Below are positions 1 through 5,748 of a stretch of DNA of 8,620 nt, one piece after another. A program made the translations under genes and the position numbers. Origin of the DNA: Acidobacteriota bacterium. GTDB lineage: Bacteria > Acidobacteriota > Terriglobia > Terriglobales > Acidobacteriaceae. How positions within the stretch are numbered: the first letter of the stretch is position 1; the number at the start of each line of letters is the position of its first letter. The stretch is from NCBI GenBank assembly GCA_021798655.1, contig JAJZFE010000211.1, forward strand, positions 1 through 8,620, in the 5' to 3' direction. The notes under the pieces were generated by a model, which saw only the letters and a list, made by a program, of their open reading frames with translations, did not search any database and was not told the origin of the DNA.

Positions 1-1
1 C

Positions 2-895
2 ATCACCACGCAGTCGGGTGCCGTGCTGACGCACTCTGTCTACACCGATTGGCAGACGGCCAACCCTGCGACCGTTGATGAGATCTATACCAACGTCACC
101 GTCACCGTGCCCAGCGTCGGCGCTTATTTCGCCGGTCCTAAAACCACTGACGGACGCAGCTATTGCCCCGCCAGCACCCTCGCAAGCACGACATTGCCGC
201 CCAACGTCACCAATGAGTTCATCCCGCGGGTCGACGATAGCACGGCCATCACCGATCAGATCGCAGCCACGACCGACGGCAAGCACATCCTCGGAGCCCA
301 TGCCGTCCTCGGCGGCACCTCGACCCTGAGTGATATCGCCATCACCCTCCCTGCTCAGGACGGCTGCCCGATTCCTCCCGCGACTCAACCGACCCTCGGA
401 TACTTCAAGAGTTCGTTCACCGTCCAGCCCCTGACCGGAATCAACGCAGCTTCCATCACCAGCGTCGTCCCCTCCAGCAACTCGGCGGTGGCCTTCGTCA
501 CCTACACCATGCCTAACGGAGCCACCACCGGCGGCCAACTCCTGCCCATGTACTTCCCGCCCGCCTCCGGCAGCGGCACCATGCAGTTCCTCACCCTGGG
601 CAACGGTGCCACTGCGGCCTCTGCGCCGGTCTCTGGAGTCTTCAGCACCGATAACTTCACCTTCTACGCCGGCACTGGCGCCGCCGATGGCACCTCAGCC
701 GATAACGACGTTCACCTCATCAGCATGACCTACCCCGCCGGCGGAGTTCCTACAGCCACTGAACTCTCCGGCAACATCATCTCCCCGCAGTTGCCGTTCT
801 GCAGCCCGAACGGCAGTGGAGGCTGCCTGCTGACGAGCACCGGCGATGCTCCGGTCAACCTCATCGCCCAGCACCCCAAGAAGACCACCAACTAA
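2..895 (+). CDS. Secreted beta-rich protein of unknown function (5'-truncated)
   Basis: The reading frame is open from the first bases of the window to TAA at 893-895, so only the last 297 residues are seen and the true start lies upstream. GTG at 23 is an internal codon, not a convincing start. The visible part is rich in Thr, Ser, Gly, Ala, Pro and Asn, poor in Lys, Arg and Glu, and has no membrane helix: the composition of an exported protein. Several stretches recur loosely with a propeller-blade look, for example 'TTDGKHILGA', 'SSNSAVAFVTY' and 'STDNFTFYAGTG' followed by 'NDVHLISMTYP'. I infer a beta-propeller or Ig-like architecture but do not recognise a named family. Four or more Cys (YCPAS, DGCPI, PFCSP, GGCLL) could form disulfides outside the cytoplasm. 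Codons end mostly in C, unlike the plus-strand genes after 5.8 kb, which favour G. A strong terminator follows 25 nt after the stop, so this is the last gene of its transcript. Confidence 0.8.
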   Translation: MTTQSGAVLTHSVYTDWQTANPATVDEIYTNVTVTVPSVGAYFAGPKTTDGRSYCPASTLASTTLPPNVTNEFIPRVDDSTAITDQIAATTDGKHILGAHAVLGGTSTLSDIAITLPAQDGCPIPPATQPTLGYFKSSFTVQPLTGINAASITSVVPSSNSAVAFVTYTMPNGATTGGQLLPMYFPPASGSGTMQFLTLGNGATAASAPVSGVFSTDNFTFYAGTGAADGTSADNDVHLISMTYPAGGVPTATELSGNIISPQLPFCSPNGSGGCLLTSTGDAPVNLIAQHPKKTTN

Positions 896-920
896 TCGCT
901 GGTCGCACCCGATCCAACGA

Positions 921-950
921 AAGGCCCTCGCTCAGGCGAGGGCTTTTCTC
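921..950 (+). terminator. Rho-independent terminator of the secreted-protein gene
   Basis: An 8-bp perfect stem GCCCTCGC / GCGAGGGC (924-931 with 936-943) encloses a TCAG tetraloop and is followed by TTTTCTC. Preceding A and G residues pair with the T run and lengthen the stem. It begins 25 nt after the stop codon. On the opposite strand the tail is only CTTT, so it would work poorly for leftward transcripts. Confidence 0.9.
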
Positions 951-1221
951 TTGCCTCGTCAAAAGCTGTCAAGCCCCCACGCCGCCCGAAAACCGCCAAA
1001 CCCCTATCAACATTGGCGATTTATATCTCCGAAACTTGGCATAGTTACCCCCACCAACCAGCTACAATTTAACCAGGGGAAGAAAAAGGAAGCAGCCCAC
1101 ACCCTGCATCGTGCGGCGCGGCTAACCCATTTCGATACAATAGGATACCCGCAAAACCCCTGAATCGAACACTTTACACGCACAAACTCAATAACCAGCT
1201 TATTTCTGAATACTTTGAGCG
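951..1221. other. Convergent intergenic stretch with an orphan -10-like motif and possible folded RNA
   Basis: About 270 bases between two gene ends (one rightward, one leftward), where no promoter is needed for either neighbour. I see no credible coding frame; the rightward frame that crosses it is low-complexity and overlaps the previous gene out of frame. A TACAAT hexamer sits at 1063-1068. About 7 nt later a 6-bp closing pair begins, CAGGGG (1074-1079) with CCCCTG (1157-1162). Inside it, AGCC (1094-1097) pairs with GGCT (1120-1123), and CC-t-GCA (1103-1108) pairs with TGCGG (1112-1116) around a TCG loop. A second TACAAT lies at 1136-1141. This could be a small RNA gene, but the -35 is poor (TTGGCA at 1036 is 21 nt away) and no T-tailed terminator follows. 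Confidence 0.25.
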
Positions 1222-1250
1222 AAAAAGTATGGGGGGGGAGGGGTGCCCCC
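1222..1250 (-). terminator. Possible intrinsic terminator after nusB
   Basis: Read leftward from the nusB stop codon, a GGGGG run (1250-1246, sharing its first G with the TAG stop) can pair with the C-run complementary to G8 at 1231-1238. The loop is about 7 nt, and a CTTTTT tract (1227-1222) follows four bases after the last C (1230-1228 plus the end of the C-run separate them). The C8 run lets the stem slip in several registers. A separate AT-rich inverted repeat, ATACTTT (1210-1216) / AAAGTAT (1224-1230), overlaps the T tract and could form instead. The fold is unusual but the placement right at the stop codon is right. Confidence 0.4.
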
Positions 1251-1675
1251 TACAGCTTCAGCCGCGACTCCAGCATCTCGCGTCCAATCGCGTCCAGCAC
1301 GCCATTGAGGAAGTGAATACTCTCCGGCGCAGCGTAGCGTCGCGCAATCTCCAGCGTCTCGTTGATGATCACGGCCGCGGGCGTCTTCGGGTAGCCGAGC
1401 ATCTCCGCCACCGCCGCGCGCAGCAGGTTGCGGTCCACCACTGGCATCCGCTCCAGCCGCCAGTTCTGCGCATGCTTCTGGATCAGCGCATCGACCTCGT
1501 CCTCGCGCTGTGTGGCCAGCCGATGAATGTCACCCGCAAACCCCCTGGTCTCGTCGTCGACGTCCTCGCGCGAGTCCCAGAAGAGTCGCTCCACCTCTTC
1601 CGGCTTCTGCTTGCCGAGGTCGCCCTGAAAGAGCATCTGCATGGCCAGTTCGCGTGACTTGCGGCGGGTTCCCAT
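1250..1675 (-). CDS. nusB: Transcription antitermination factor NusB
   Basis: A 141-residue protein, the normal length of NusB, the all-helical RNA-binding factor that with NusE (ribosomal protein S10) binds boxA and supports antitermination of rRNA operons. Recognisable family blocks in order are the N-terminal 'RRKSRELAMQMLFQ' helix with basic residues that contact RNA, a central 'NWRLERMPVVDRNLLRAAVAEML', then 'VIINETLEIARRYAAPESIHFLNGVLD' near the C-terminus. The ATG start overlaps the ribH stop by one base (TGATG). An AGAGG about 10 nt upstream, inside the ribH end, may serve as its Shine-Dalgarno, so translation is probably coupled to ribH. The ribH-nusB order is the same as in many bacteria, including E. 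coli. The stop codon runs directly into the GC-rich candidate terminator. Confidence 0.96.
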   Translation of the reverse strand: MGTRRKSRELAMQMLFQGDLGKQKPEEVERLFWDSREDVDDETRGFAGDIHRLATQREDEVDALIQKHAQNWRLERMPVVDRNLLRAAVAEMLGYPKTPAAVIINETLEIARRYAAPESIHFLNGVLDAIGREMLESRLKL

Positions 1676-2565
1676 CAGGATTTCGCCTCTACCGTCTCGC
1701 GCTTCGCCGCGCCCAGCTTCTCCTGAATGGAGGCCATCTCAATGGCCGCAATCGCAGCCTCAAACCCTTTGTTTCCGGCCTTTAGCCCGGCGCGGTCCAG
1801 CGCCTGCTCCAGCGTCTCACAGGTCAGCACGCCAAACGCATGGGGCACGCCGGTCTCCTGCTGCGACTGCCCAATACCGCGGGCGACTTCGTTGTAGATG
1901 GCCTCGTAGTGGGCCGTCTCGCCGCGCAGCAGCACGCCCAGCGTGATGACGCCTGCGAAGCGCCTGCTTTCGGCCAGCGTGCGTGCGGCCGAGGGGATCT
2001 CCCATGCACCAGGGACGCGGACGATTTCGATGTCGGATTTTGCGCAGCCGCTGCGGGCCAGAGCGTCGAGCGAACCCTGCAGAAGGCGGTCGGTGATGAC
2101 CGCATTCCAGCGCGCTACAACGATTGCAAACCTCTTGCCTGCAGCAGATAGATCGCCCTCAATGGCGATGGGCTTGTTGTGCAGCGGGTTCTCCGACTGC
2201 CAGAAGCCGACGCTCAAACCGGCGGAAAGATCGACTGTGAACAGGCGCGAGTTCCAGTGCGTCAGCGCGGGCTGAGAGAGCTTGGCGGCGACGTCCTCGG
2301 TGCGCTGGTGCGCAACCAGCCAGGCTTGCACAGCGGCATGGACTGAGTCCAGTTGTGTCACCTCAATGAGCAGTGGTGGAACGGCCGGAACGCGGCCTGT
2401 GACGAACTCCAGATTGCCGATGGGAGCAAGGAATGCCGCGCCTTTGCCGCTCTCCTCGGCCCATCCTTTGCCCTGCTCGAAGCCCAGCGCGCGGAACAGT
2501 TCTCCGAGTTGCGCGAAGGCTTCCTCCGAGGCGACCGGCGCCACGAGTGTAAGTCCCTTAATCAT
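1675..2565 (-). CDS. ribH: 6,7-dimethyl-8-ribityllumazine synthase with an extra N-terminal VOC-like domain
   Basis: Lumazine synthase condenses 5-amino-6-ribitylamino-uracil with 3,4-dihydroxy-2-butanone 4-phosphate, the penultimate step of riboflavin synthesis. The family is usually about 150-160 residues; this protein has 296. Residues from about 144 to 290 are the enzyme: 'FAIVVARWN' (146-154), 'VPGAWEIP' (184-191), 'LRGETAHY' (213-220, with the catalytic His at 219), 'GVLTCETLEQA' (245-255), and 'RAGLKAGNKG' (258-267) with the Arg expected to bind the substrate phosphate. Residues 1 to about 125 fit the beta-alpha-beta-beta-beta pattern of a VOC (glyoxalase/bleomycin-resistance) module ('GLTLVAPV', helix, 'LFRALGF', then strands), without clear metal-binding His/Glu. 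I chose ATG 2565 rather than the in-frame TTG at 2592, because a TACAAT -10-like element lies between them and there is no Shine-Dalgarno. The stop overlaps the nusB start by one base. Confidence 0.92.
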   Translation of the reverse strand: MIKGLTLVAPVASEEAFAQLGELFRALGFEQGKGWAEESGKGAAFLAPIGNLEFVTGRVPAVPPLLIEVTQLDSVHAAVQAWLVAHQRTEDVAAKLSQPALTHWNSRLFTVDLSAGLSVGFWQSENPLHNKPIAIEGDLSAAGKRFAIVVARWNAVITDRLLQGSLDALARSGCAKSDIEIVRVPGAWEIPSAARTLAESRRFAGVITLGVLLRGETAHYEAIYNEVARGIGQSQQETGVPHAFGVLTCETLEQALDRAGLKAGNKGFEAAIAAIEMASIQEKLGAAKRETVEAKS

Positions 2566-2571
2566 GATTCG

Positions 2572-2577
2572 ATTGTA
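2572..2577 (-). promoter_or_regulatory. -10-like TACAAT just upstream of ribH (leaderless start candidate)
   Basis: Leftward TACAAT is followed by six bases (CGAATC) and then the ribH ATG. A transcript starting about 7 nt after the -10 would begin at the A of ATG. No AGGAGG-like sequence precedes the ATG. A -35 at 17-18 nt spacing is poor (TTCGGG), so the case rests on the -10 and the missing Shine-Dalgarno. Confidence 0.5.
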
Positions 2578-2678
2578 TCCGCTAGAGCGCAAACCCCGAA
2601 TTTCACCGCACTCTCAGCGCAATCCTGGGCTGCAAATCGACACTCTCAGCACGGTTTTGCTACCCAGCTCTTGTCTCT

Positions 2679-2703
2679 CCGCGTCTCGGAGCGAGACCCG
2701 CGG
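2679..2703 (-). terminator. Hairpin directly after the peptidase-like gene, without a clear T tract
   Basis: GTCTCG (2683-2688) pairs perfectly with CGAGAC (2692-2697) around GAG. CCGC (2679-2682) and GCGG (2700-2703) extend it past a two-base bulge. It starts two bases beyond the stop codon of the leftward gene. Read leftward it is followed by AGAGACAAG, not a T run, so it is either a factor-dependent or weak terminator or an mRNA 3' end stabiliser. It shares GTCTCTCC-type sequence with the repeat at 4754 and may be a decayed relative. Confidence 0.35.
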
Positions 2704-2705
2704 GA

Positions 2706-4766
2706 TTAAGGCGTACCGGCGGGTTGGAGGATGACCTCGCGGGTGTGCGTGGCGGCGCGAATCTCGGGGGTGCTGCCGTCGTTGAGGATGACCTCGGTCG
2801 GTGGAGCTTCGACGATGACCCGGGTAGAGACGTTGGAGAAGCCGGGGATGTGAAGGCGGGTGGTGCTGGTGAAGCTGGCGGAGAGGACGGTGAGAGGAAC
2901 GTCGACTGCGGGTGCGCCGTCGTTGTGGACGGTGACGGAGACAAGCCAGCCAGCGTCGTGACCTTTACCGGCGGGGAGCAGGCGGGGCTCAACCGCCACG
3001 ATGGAGAGGTCGGGGAGACCACGGTCGCGGAGCACCCAGTCGGAGAAGAACCAGCCGAGGTCTTTGCCGCTGGTCTTTTCGAGGAGCTTTTCGAAGGCAA
3101 CGGCCTGGACCGTAGGATCCTCGTGGGAGAAAAGCTGGGTGCGCCATTGGGTGAGGGCCTGCTGGAGTGGCGCGTCGCCAGCGATGCCGCGGAGCATCCA
3201 CCAGACGGCGGCAGCCTTGCGGCGGTAGTAGAGCTCGTCGGTGGCGGAGACGAGGGGCTGGCCAGCGGGGGCAGAGGCGGCGTCAGCGGCCTGCTCGGAG
3301 TCGAAGCCGACTTCGGCGATGTTGAGCGGCTGGATGAGGTTATTGAGGGCAAGGATGGCGGCGGGACGGCCATCGGTCTGCTCAACCCAGAGGAGATCGA
3401 CGAACTGGGCAAGGCCTTCGTCGAACCAGGGCTGACCAGTCTGGATCCAGGCGTGGGCGAGGGAGTGGGCGAGCGCGGGGCTTGATTTGGTGGACGCCAG
3501 CAGGTGCAGAGGAGCGACGAGGAGAGCGCCGTCCTGGAAGGGGTCTCCGGGGTGATCGAGGAGCGTGAGGGGGGTGAGCGGCAGCGGGCCGAACCAGGTC
3601 TGGATCAGGGGCGCAATGCGCTCGGCGGAGGCGGTGAGATGCGCGAGGTCGGTGGGGTCGGATGTCTCGACAGAGAGCAGGTCGGTGGTGTTGGGTTGGG
3701 AGGCGGATTCCGGGAGAGGCGCGGCGGCGATTTCGGGAAGTTGGACCACGAAGAGGCTGGGTTGGCGGAAGCCGATGGGCTGGGCGGGAAAGTCGGCGGT
3801 GGCGATGCCGGAGGCGTCAGCGAGCGGGGCGTTGGGGTTGTCGGAGAAGGCGGTGAGCGGCTGGCGACGGGTGCAGAAGTAGGCGGCGGTGGGCGGTGGG
3901 CCGTGGTACTCGACGGCGAGCCGGAGATGGATGGTGGCGAACTGCTCGGCGAGACGCTGCTGGCCGATGGCCTGGAAGAGGGTTGCACCCTCTCCGAGGA
4001 AGAGCTGGGGGCTGGCAACGGGATACCAGAGGACATTGCCGAAGCCGCGGAGAGCAACGTCGAGAGGACTCGACGGGGATGCGGGAGAAGCATCAGAGCT
4101 GCTGCTACTGCTGCTGTTGCTGGAGGAGGAGGCTGCGGGGCCGATGGCGTCCCAGTCGGTCGTGAGGGCCTGGGTGGGGGAGGCGCCGAGGCGTTCGAGA
4201 CGTGCGCCGCTGGCGGGCAGGAGGCCAGAGTAGACGGTGTCGAGTGTGAGGATAGCGCCGGGAGCGAGCGGGGTGGGGAGATCGAGGACAGCCTCGGAGG
4301 CTTTGCCGGTGTGGTCGGCGTCGGTGTCGATGAGGTGCTGGGTGAGGGGGAGCGCGGTGGAGCCGGTGGGGGCGAGAAGGCTGGCGCTGGCCCAGGTGAG
4401 CGAGGAGGAGATTTGCAGGGCGATGCGGGCAAGCGGCTGTGCCCCGATGTTGCGGAGAGTGAGACGGGCGCGCAGGGTGAGGTGCGAGGTGTCGGGGGCA
4501 AGGCGAGCGTCGAGATCGTAGGCGGTGAAGAGGATGGAGGAGCGCTGGGCGTCGGTGAGGACAGGGCCGGTGGGGGTCTGGCCGGCGGTGACGGCTTCAG
4601 GGGGTGGGGGCGTGTCGCTGTCGGGGGTGGGCGGCGGGGCGCCGTGGCTCTGGAAGAGGACTTCGCCGTGTTGAGGGGTGGGTTGCGGCGGGGTGGTTTG
4701 GGCTGGCGCGGCCAGGCTCGCGAGGAGGAGGGCGGCGGGGAGTGCGACATACAGGGGTCTCTCCAC
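2706..4766 (-). CDS. Exported M1-aminopeptidase-like protein, probably catalytically inactive (HSLAH)
   Basis: From GTG 4766 this is 686 residues: a signal peptide (residues 1-22, Arg3, hydrophobic 'LPAALLLASLAA', cleavage after APA), a Pro-rich linker, a beta-rich N-terminal region beginning 'DLDARLAPDTSHLTLRARLTL', a serine tract (213-224), and then an M1/gluzincin-like core. In the core the HExxH position reads HSLAH (434-438), followed by 'PWFDEGLAQF' with the third-ligand Glu at 450, and later 'YYRRKAAAVWWMLRGIAGD' (513 on), where M1 enzymes carry a Tyr. The substrate-binding GAMEN position appears as 'GALLVAP' (413-419). Replacement of the general-base Glu by Ser and loss of GAMEN argue against peptidase activity, though zinc ligands H434, H438 and E450 remain. 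The C-terminal ~100 residues look like a beta domain. The frame is open up to TTG 4913, but that extension only translates two interspersed repeats and has no ribosome site; GTG 4766 has GGAG 9-10 nt upstream. Confidence 0.8.
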   Translation of the reverse strand: MERPLYVALPAALLLASLAAPAQTTPPQPTPQHGEVLFQSHGAPPPTPDSDTPPPPEAVTAGQTPTGPVLTDAQRSSILFTAYDLDARLAPDTSHLTLRARLTLRNIGAQPLARIALQISSSLTWASASLLAPTGSTALPLTQHLIDTDADHTGKASEAVLDLPTPLAPGAILTLDTVYSGLLPASGARLERLGASPTQALTTDWDAIGPAASSSSNSSSSSSSDASPASPSSPLDVALRGFGNVLWYPVASPQLFLGEGATLFQAIGQQRLAEQFATIHLRLAVEYHGPPPTAAYFCTRRQPLTAFSDNPNAPLADASGIATADFPAQPIGFRQPSLFVVQLPEIAAAPLPESASQPNTTDLLSVETSDPTDLAHLTASAERIAPLIQTWFGPLPLTPLTLLDHPGDPFQDGALLVAPLHLLASTKSSPALAHSLAHAWIQTGQPWFDEGLAQFVDLLWVEQTDGRPAAILALNNLIQPLNIAEVGFDSEQAADAASAPAGQPLVSATDELYYRRKAAAVWWMLRGIAGDAPLQQALTQWRTQLFSHEDPTVQAVAFEKLLEKTSGKDLGWFFSDWVLRDRGLPDLSIVAVEPRLLPAGKGHDAGWLVSVTVHNDGAPAVDVPLTVLSASFTSTTRLHIPGFSNVSTRVIVEAPPTEVILNDGSTPEIRAATHTREVILQPAGTP
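4095..4130 (-). repeat. Trinucleotide repeat encoding a serine tract
   Basis: Twelve codons in the leftward gene, three TCC followed by AGC/AGT and one AAC, encode SSSSNSSSSSSS. The mix of AGC and TCC codons suggests two short slippage-prone tracts rather than one pure repeat. It lies in a low-complexity Ser/Ala/Pro linker between the N-terminal beta region and the rest of the protein, where length change should be tolerated. Confidence 0.85.
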
Positions 4767-4792
4767 TACGCTACGCTCCGGTCGAGATGACG
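4754..4792 (-). repeat. Interspersed repeat of the 'RPERS' type, overlapping the peptidase-like start
   Basis: Leftward it begins CGTCATCTCGACCGGAGCG, continues with GTAGCGTAGTGGAGAG and ends in ACCCC. This closely resembles short repeats common in acidobacterial and some other genomes, whose translation gives 'SRPERS..E'. It contains the GTG chosen as the start of the peptidase-like gene and the GGAG just before it. Recognition is from memory of the sequence type; copy number in this genome cannot be counted here. Confidence 0.65.
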
Positions 4793-4824
4793 ATGGTTTG
4801 GGGTGAGTTGGCAAGAAACAGGTT

Positions 4825-4853
4825 CCTTTAGGGAGGGAGAAGAGCAAGGGCAA
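4825..4853 (-). promoter_or_regulatory. Weak promoter candidate for the peptidase-like gene
   Basis: Leftward TTGCCC (4853-4848) and TAAAGG (4830-4825) are separated by exactly 17 bases. Each matches its consensus only in part (four and three of six). A start near 4818 would give a leader of about 50 nt to GTG 4766 and lies between the two repeats. Confidence 0.22.
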
Positions 4854-4863
4854 AGGCCGATAC

Positions 4864-4892
4864 GGAGATCCTTCGCTTCGCTCTGGATGACG
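4864..4892 (-). repeat. Interspersed repeat of the 'HPERSEG' type
   Basis: Leftward it reads CGTCATCCAGAGCGAAGCG followed by AAGGATCTCC. Translated, it gives the HPERSEGS string known from many spurious short proteins in acidobacteria and other phyla. It shares the CGTCATC start and GAGCG core with the copy at 4754-4792, about 70 nt away and in the same orientation, but the two differ in between and belong to two related subtypes. Confidence 0.7.
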
Positions 4893-4941
4893 GCGGAAAT
4901 GGAGTAATGGCAAGGGCGGCGGTTAGGAGCGGTTAAGTGCT

Positions 4942-5742
4942 TCAGGAGCCGAGGCCTTTGCGGGGCTTTGGTGGTTTAGACTCTGGCGGCGGTGGTTGGG
5001 TGCTGTTGCCTGCGCGGCGTTGGCGCATGGCCTCGTACATGACGACGGCGCCGGCTACCGAGACATTCAGCGAACTGACGCTGCCCGCCATGGGGATGCG
5101 CAGGAGGTGGTCGCAGGTGCGCTTGACGAGGTCGTGCAGGCCGGAGCCTTCGCTGCCGAGGACCAGACAGACGTCCTGGCGGAAGTCGAAGTCGGTGTAG
5201 TTGGGGGTGCCACGCTCGTCGAGGCCGACGATCCAGATGTTGTGCTTCTTCATGGCTTCGAGGGAGCGGGTGATGTTGACGACCTGGGCGATGCGGACGT
5301 GCTCGCTGGCGCCGGCGGAGGACTTGGCGGTGACGGCGCTGAGGGGAGCGGAGCGGCGTTCGGGGAGGATGACGCCGTCGATACCGGCGCCGTCGGCGGA
5401 GCGGAGCAGGGCGCCGAGGTTGTGGGGGTCTTCGACGCCGTCGAGGGCGAGGAAGAATTTGTTGGGGGAGGGAGAGTGCAGGAGGTCTTCGAGGGCTAGG
5501 AATTTGCGCTCGCGGACGAAGGCGACGATGCCCTGGTGGGCGTCGGTTTTGCAGTGGCGGGTGAGCTGATCGCGGGGCTCGGTGGCGATGCGGATGCCCT
5601 TGGCGCGGGCAAGTTCGAGGAGCGCGTCCATGCGGGGGTCGCGTCGAGCTTCGCGCTCACGGGCGACGCTGAGGTGGTCGAGGGGTCGGGTGCCGGCGCG
5701 GAGGGCCTCCTCGACCGGGTGCAGGCCGTACAAAACATCCAT
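4942..5742 (-). CDS. rlmB: 23S rRNA (guanosine-2'-O-)-methyltransferase RlmB / TrmH family
   Basis: A complete 266-residue SPOUT methyltransferase that uses S-adenosylmethionine to methylate a ribose 2'-OH; RlmB itself modifies G2251 in the 23S rRNA P-loop. Residues 1 to about 77 form the L30e-like RNA-binding domain ('LYGLHPVEEALRAG', then 'TDAHQGIVAFV', 66-76). The SPOUT knot follows with its three motifs: 'LDGVEDPHNLGALLRSA' (100-116, with Asn108 and catalytic Arg114), 'LVLGSEGSGL' (193-202) and 'IPMAGSVSSLNVSVAGAV' (216-233, with Ser224 and Asn226). The last ~20 residues are a Pro/Lys-rich tail beyond the family core. Start ATG 5742 is set by the 'MDVLYGLHPV' opening typical of the family. 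There is no Shine-Dalgarno, but a TACACT element sits 6 nt upstream. Assignment to RlmB rather than another TrmH-family methyltransferase rests on the N-terminal domain and motifs and is fairly safe. Confidence 0.93.
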   Translation of the reverse strand: MDVLYGLHPVEEALRAGTRPLDHLSVAREREARRDPRMDALLELARAKGIRIATEPRDQLTRHCKTDAHQGIVAFVRERKFLALEDLLHSPSPNKFFLALDGVEDPHNLGALLRSADGAGIDGVILPERRSAPLSAVTAKSSAGASEHVRIAQVVNITRSLEAMKKHNIWIVGLDERGTPNYTDFDFRQDVCLVLGSEGSGLHDLVKRTCDHLLRIPMAGSVSSLNVSVAGAVVMYEAMRQRRAGNSTQPPPPESKPPKPRKGLGS

Positions 5743-5748
5743 GCTTTG

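Noticed and set aside
1036..1051. Sigma-54 type promoter (TTGGCA...)
   Set aside because: The GC dinucleotide required about 12 nt downstream is missing (the sequence there is ACCCC).
846..1163. Rightward 105-codon frame spanning the first terminator
   Set aside because: It overlaps the end of the first gene out of frame, runs through the terminator hairpin and has a low-complexity product.
1150..1175. tRNA-like T-loop on the minus strand (TTCGATT)
   Set aside because: The flanking bases do not pair as a T stem and no anticodon or acceptor arms are present.
2566..2592. TTG 2592 as the ribH start
   Set aside because: The extra nine residues overlap the TACAAT element, there is no ribosome site, and ATG 2565 begins directly at the first predicted strand of the N-terminal domain.
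3605..4750. Second leftward frame (381 codons) within the peptidase-like gene
   Set aside because: Pro/Ser-rich out-of-frame shadow of the real gene; no start signals and no domain.
3504..4790. Long rightward frame (428 codons) opposite the peptidase-like gene
   Set aside because: Its product is a Gly/Glu/Arg-rich low-complexity chain with no recognisable domain. The leftward frame has a signal peptide and an M1-like core. High GC with strong third-position bias creates such antisense frames.
4785..4830. ECF-type promoter (GGAACC upstream of GTC) before the peptidase-like gene
   Set aside because: The spacing to the GTC is about 29 nt, not the 16-17 nt needed.
4767..4913. N-terminal extension of the peptidase-like protein to TTG 4913
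   Set aside because: The added 49 residues are translations of two interspersed repeats and the spacer between them, have no Shine-Dalgarno, and would bury the signal peptide.
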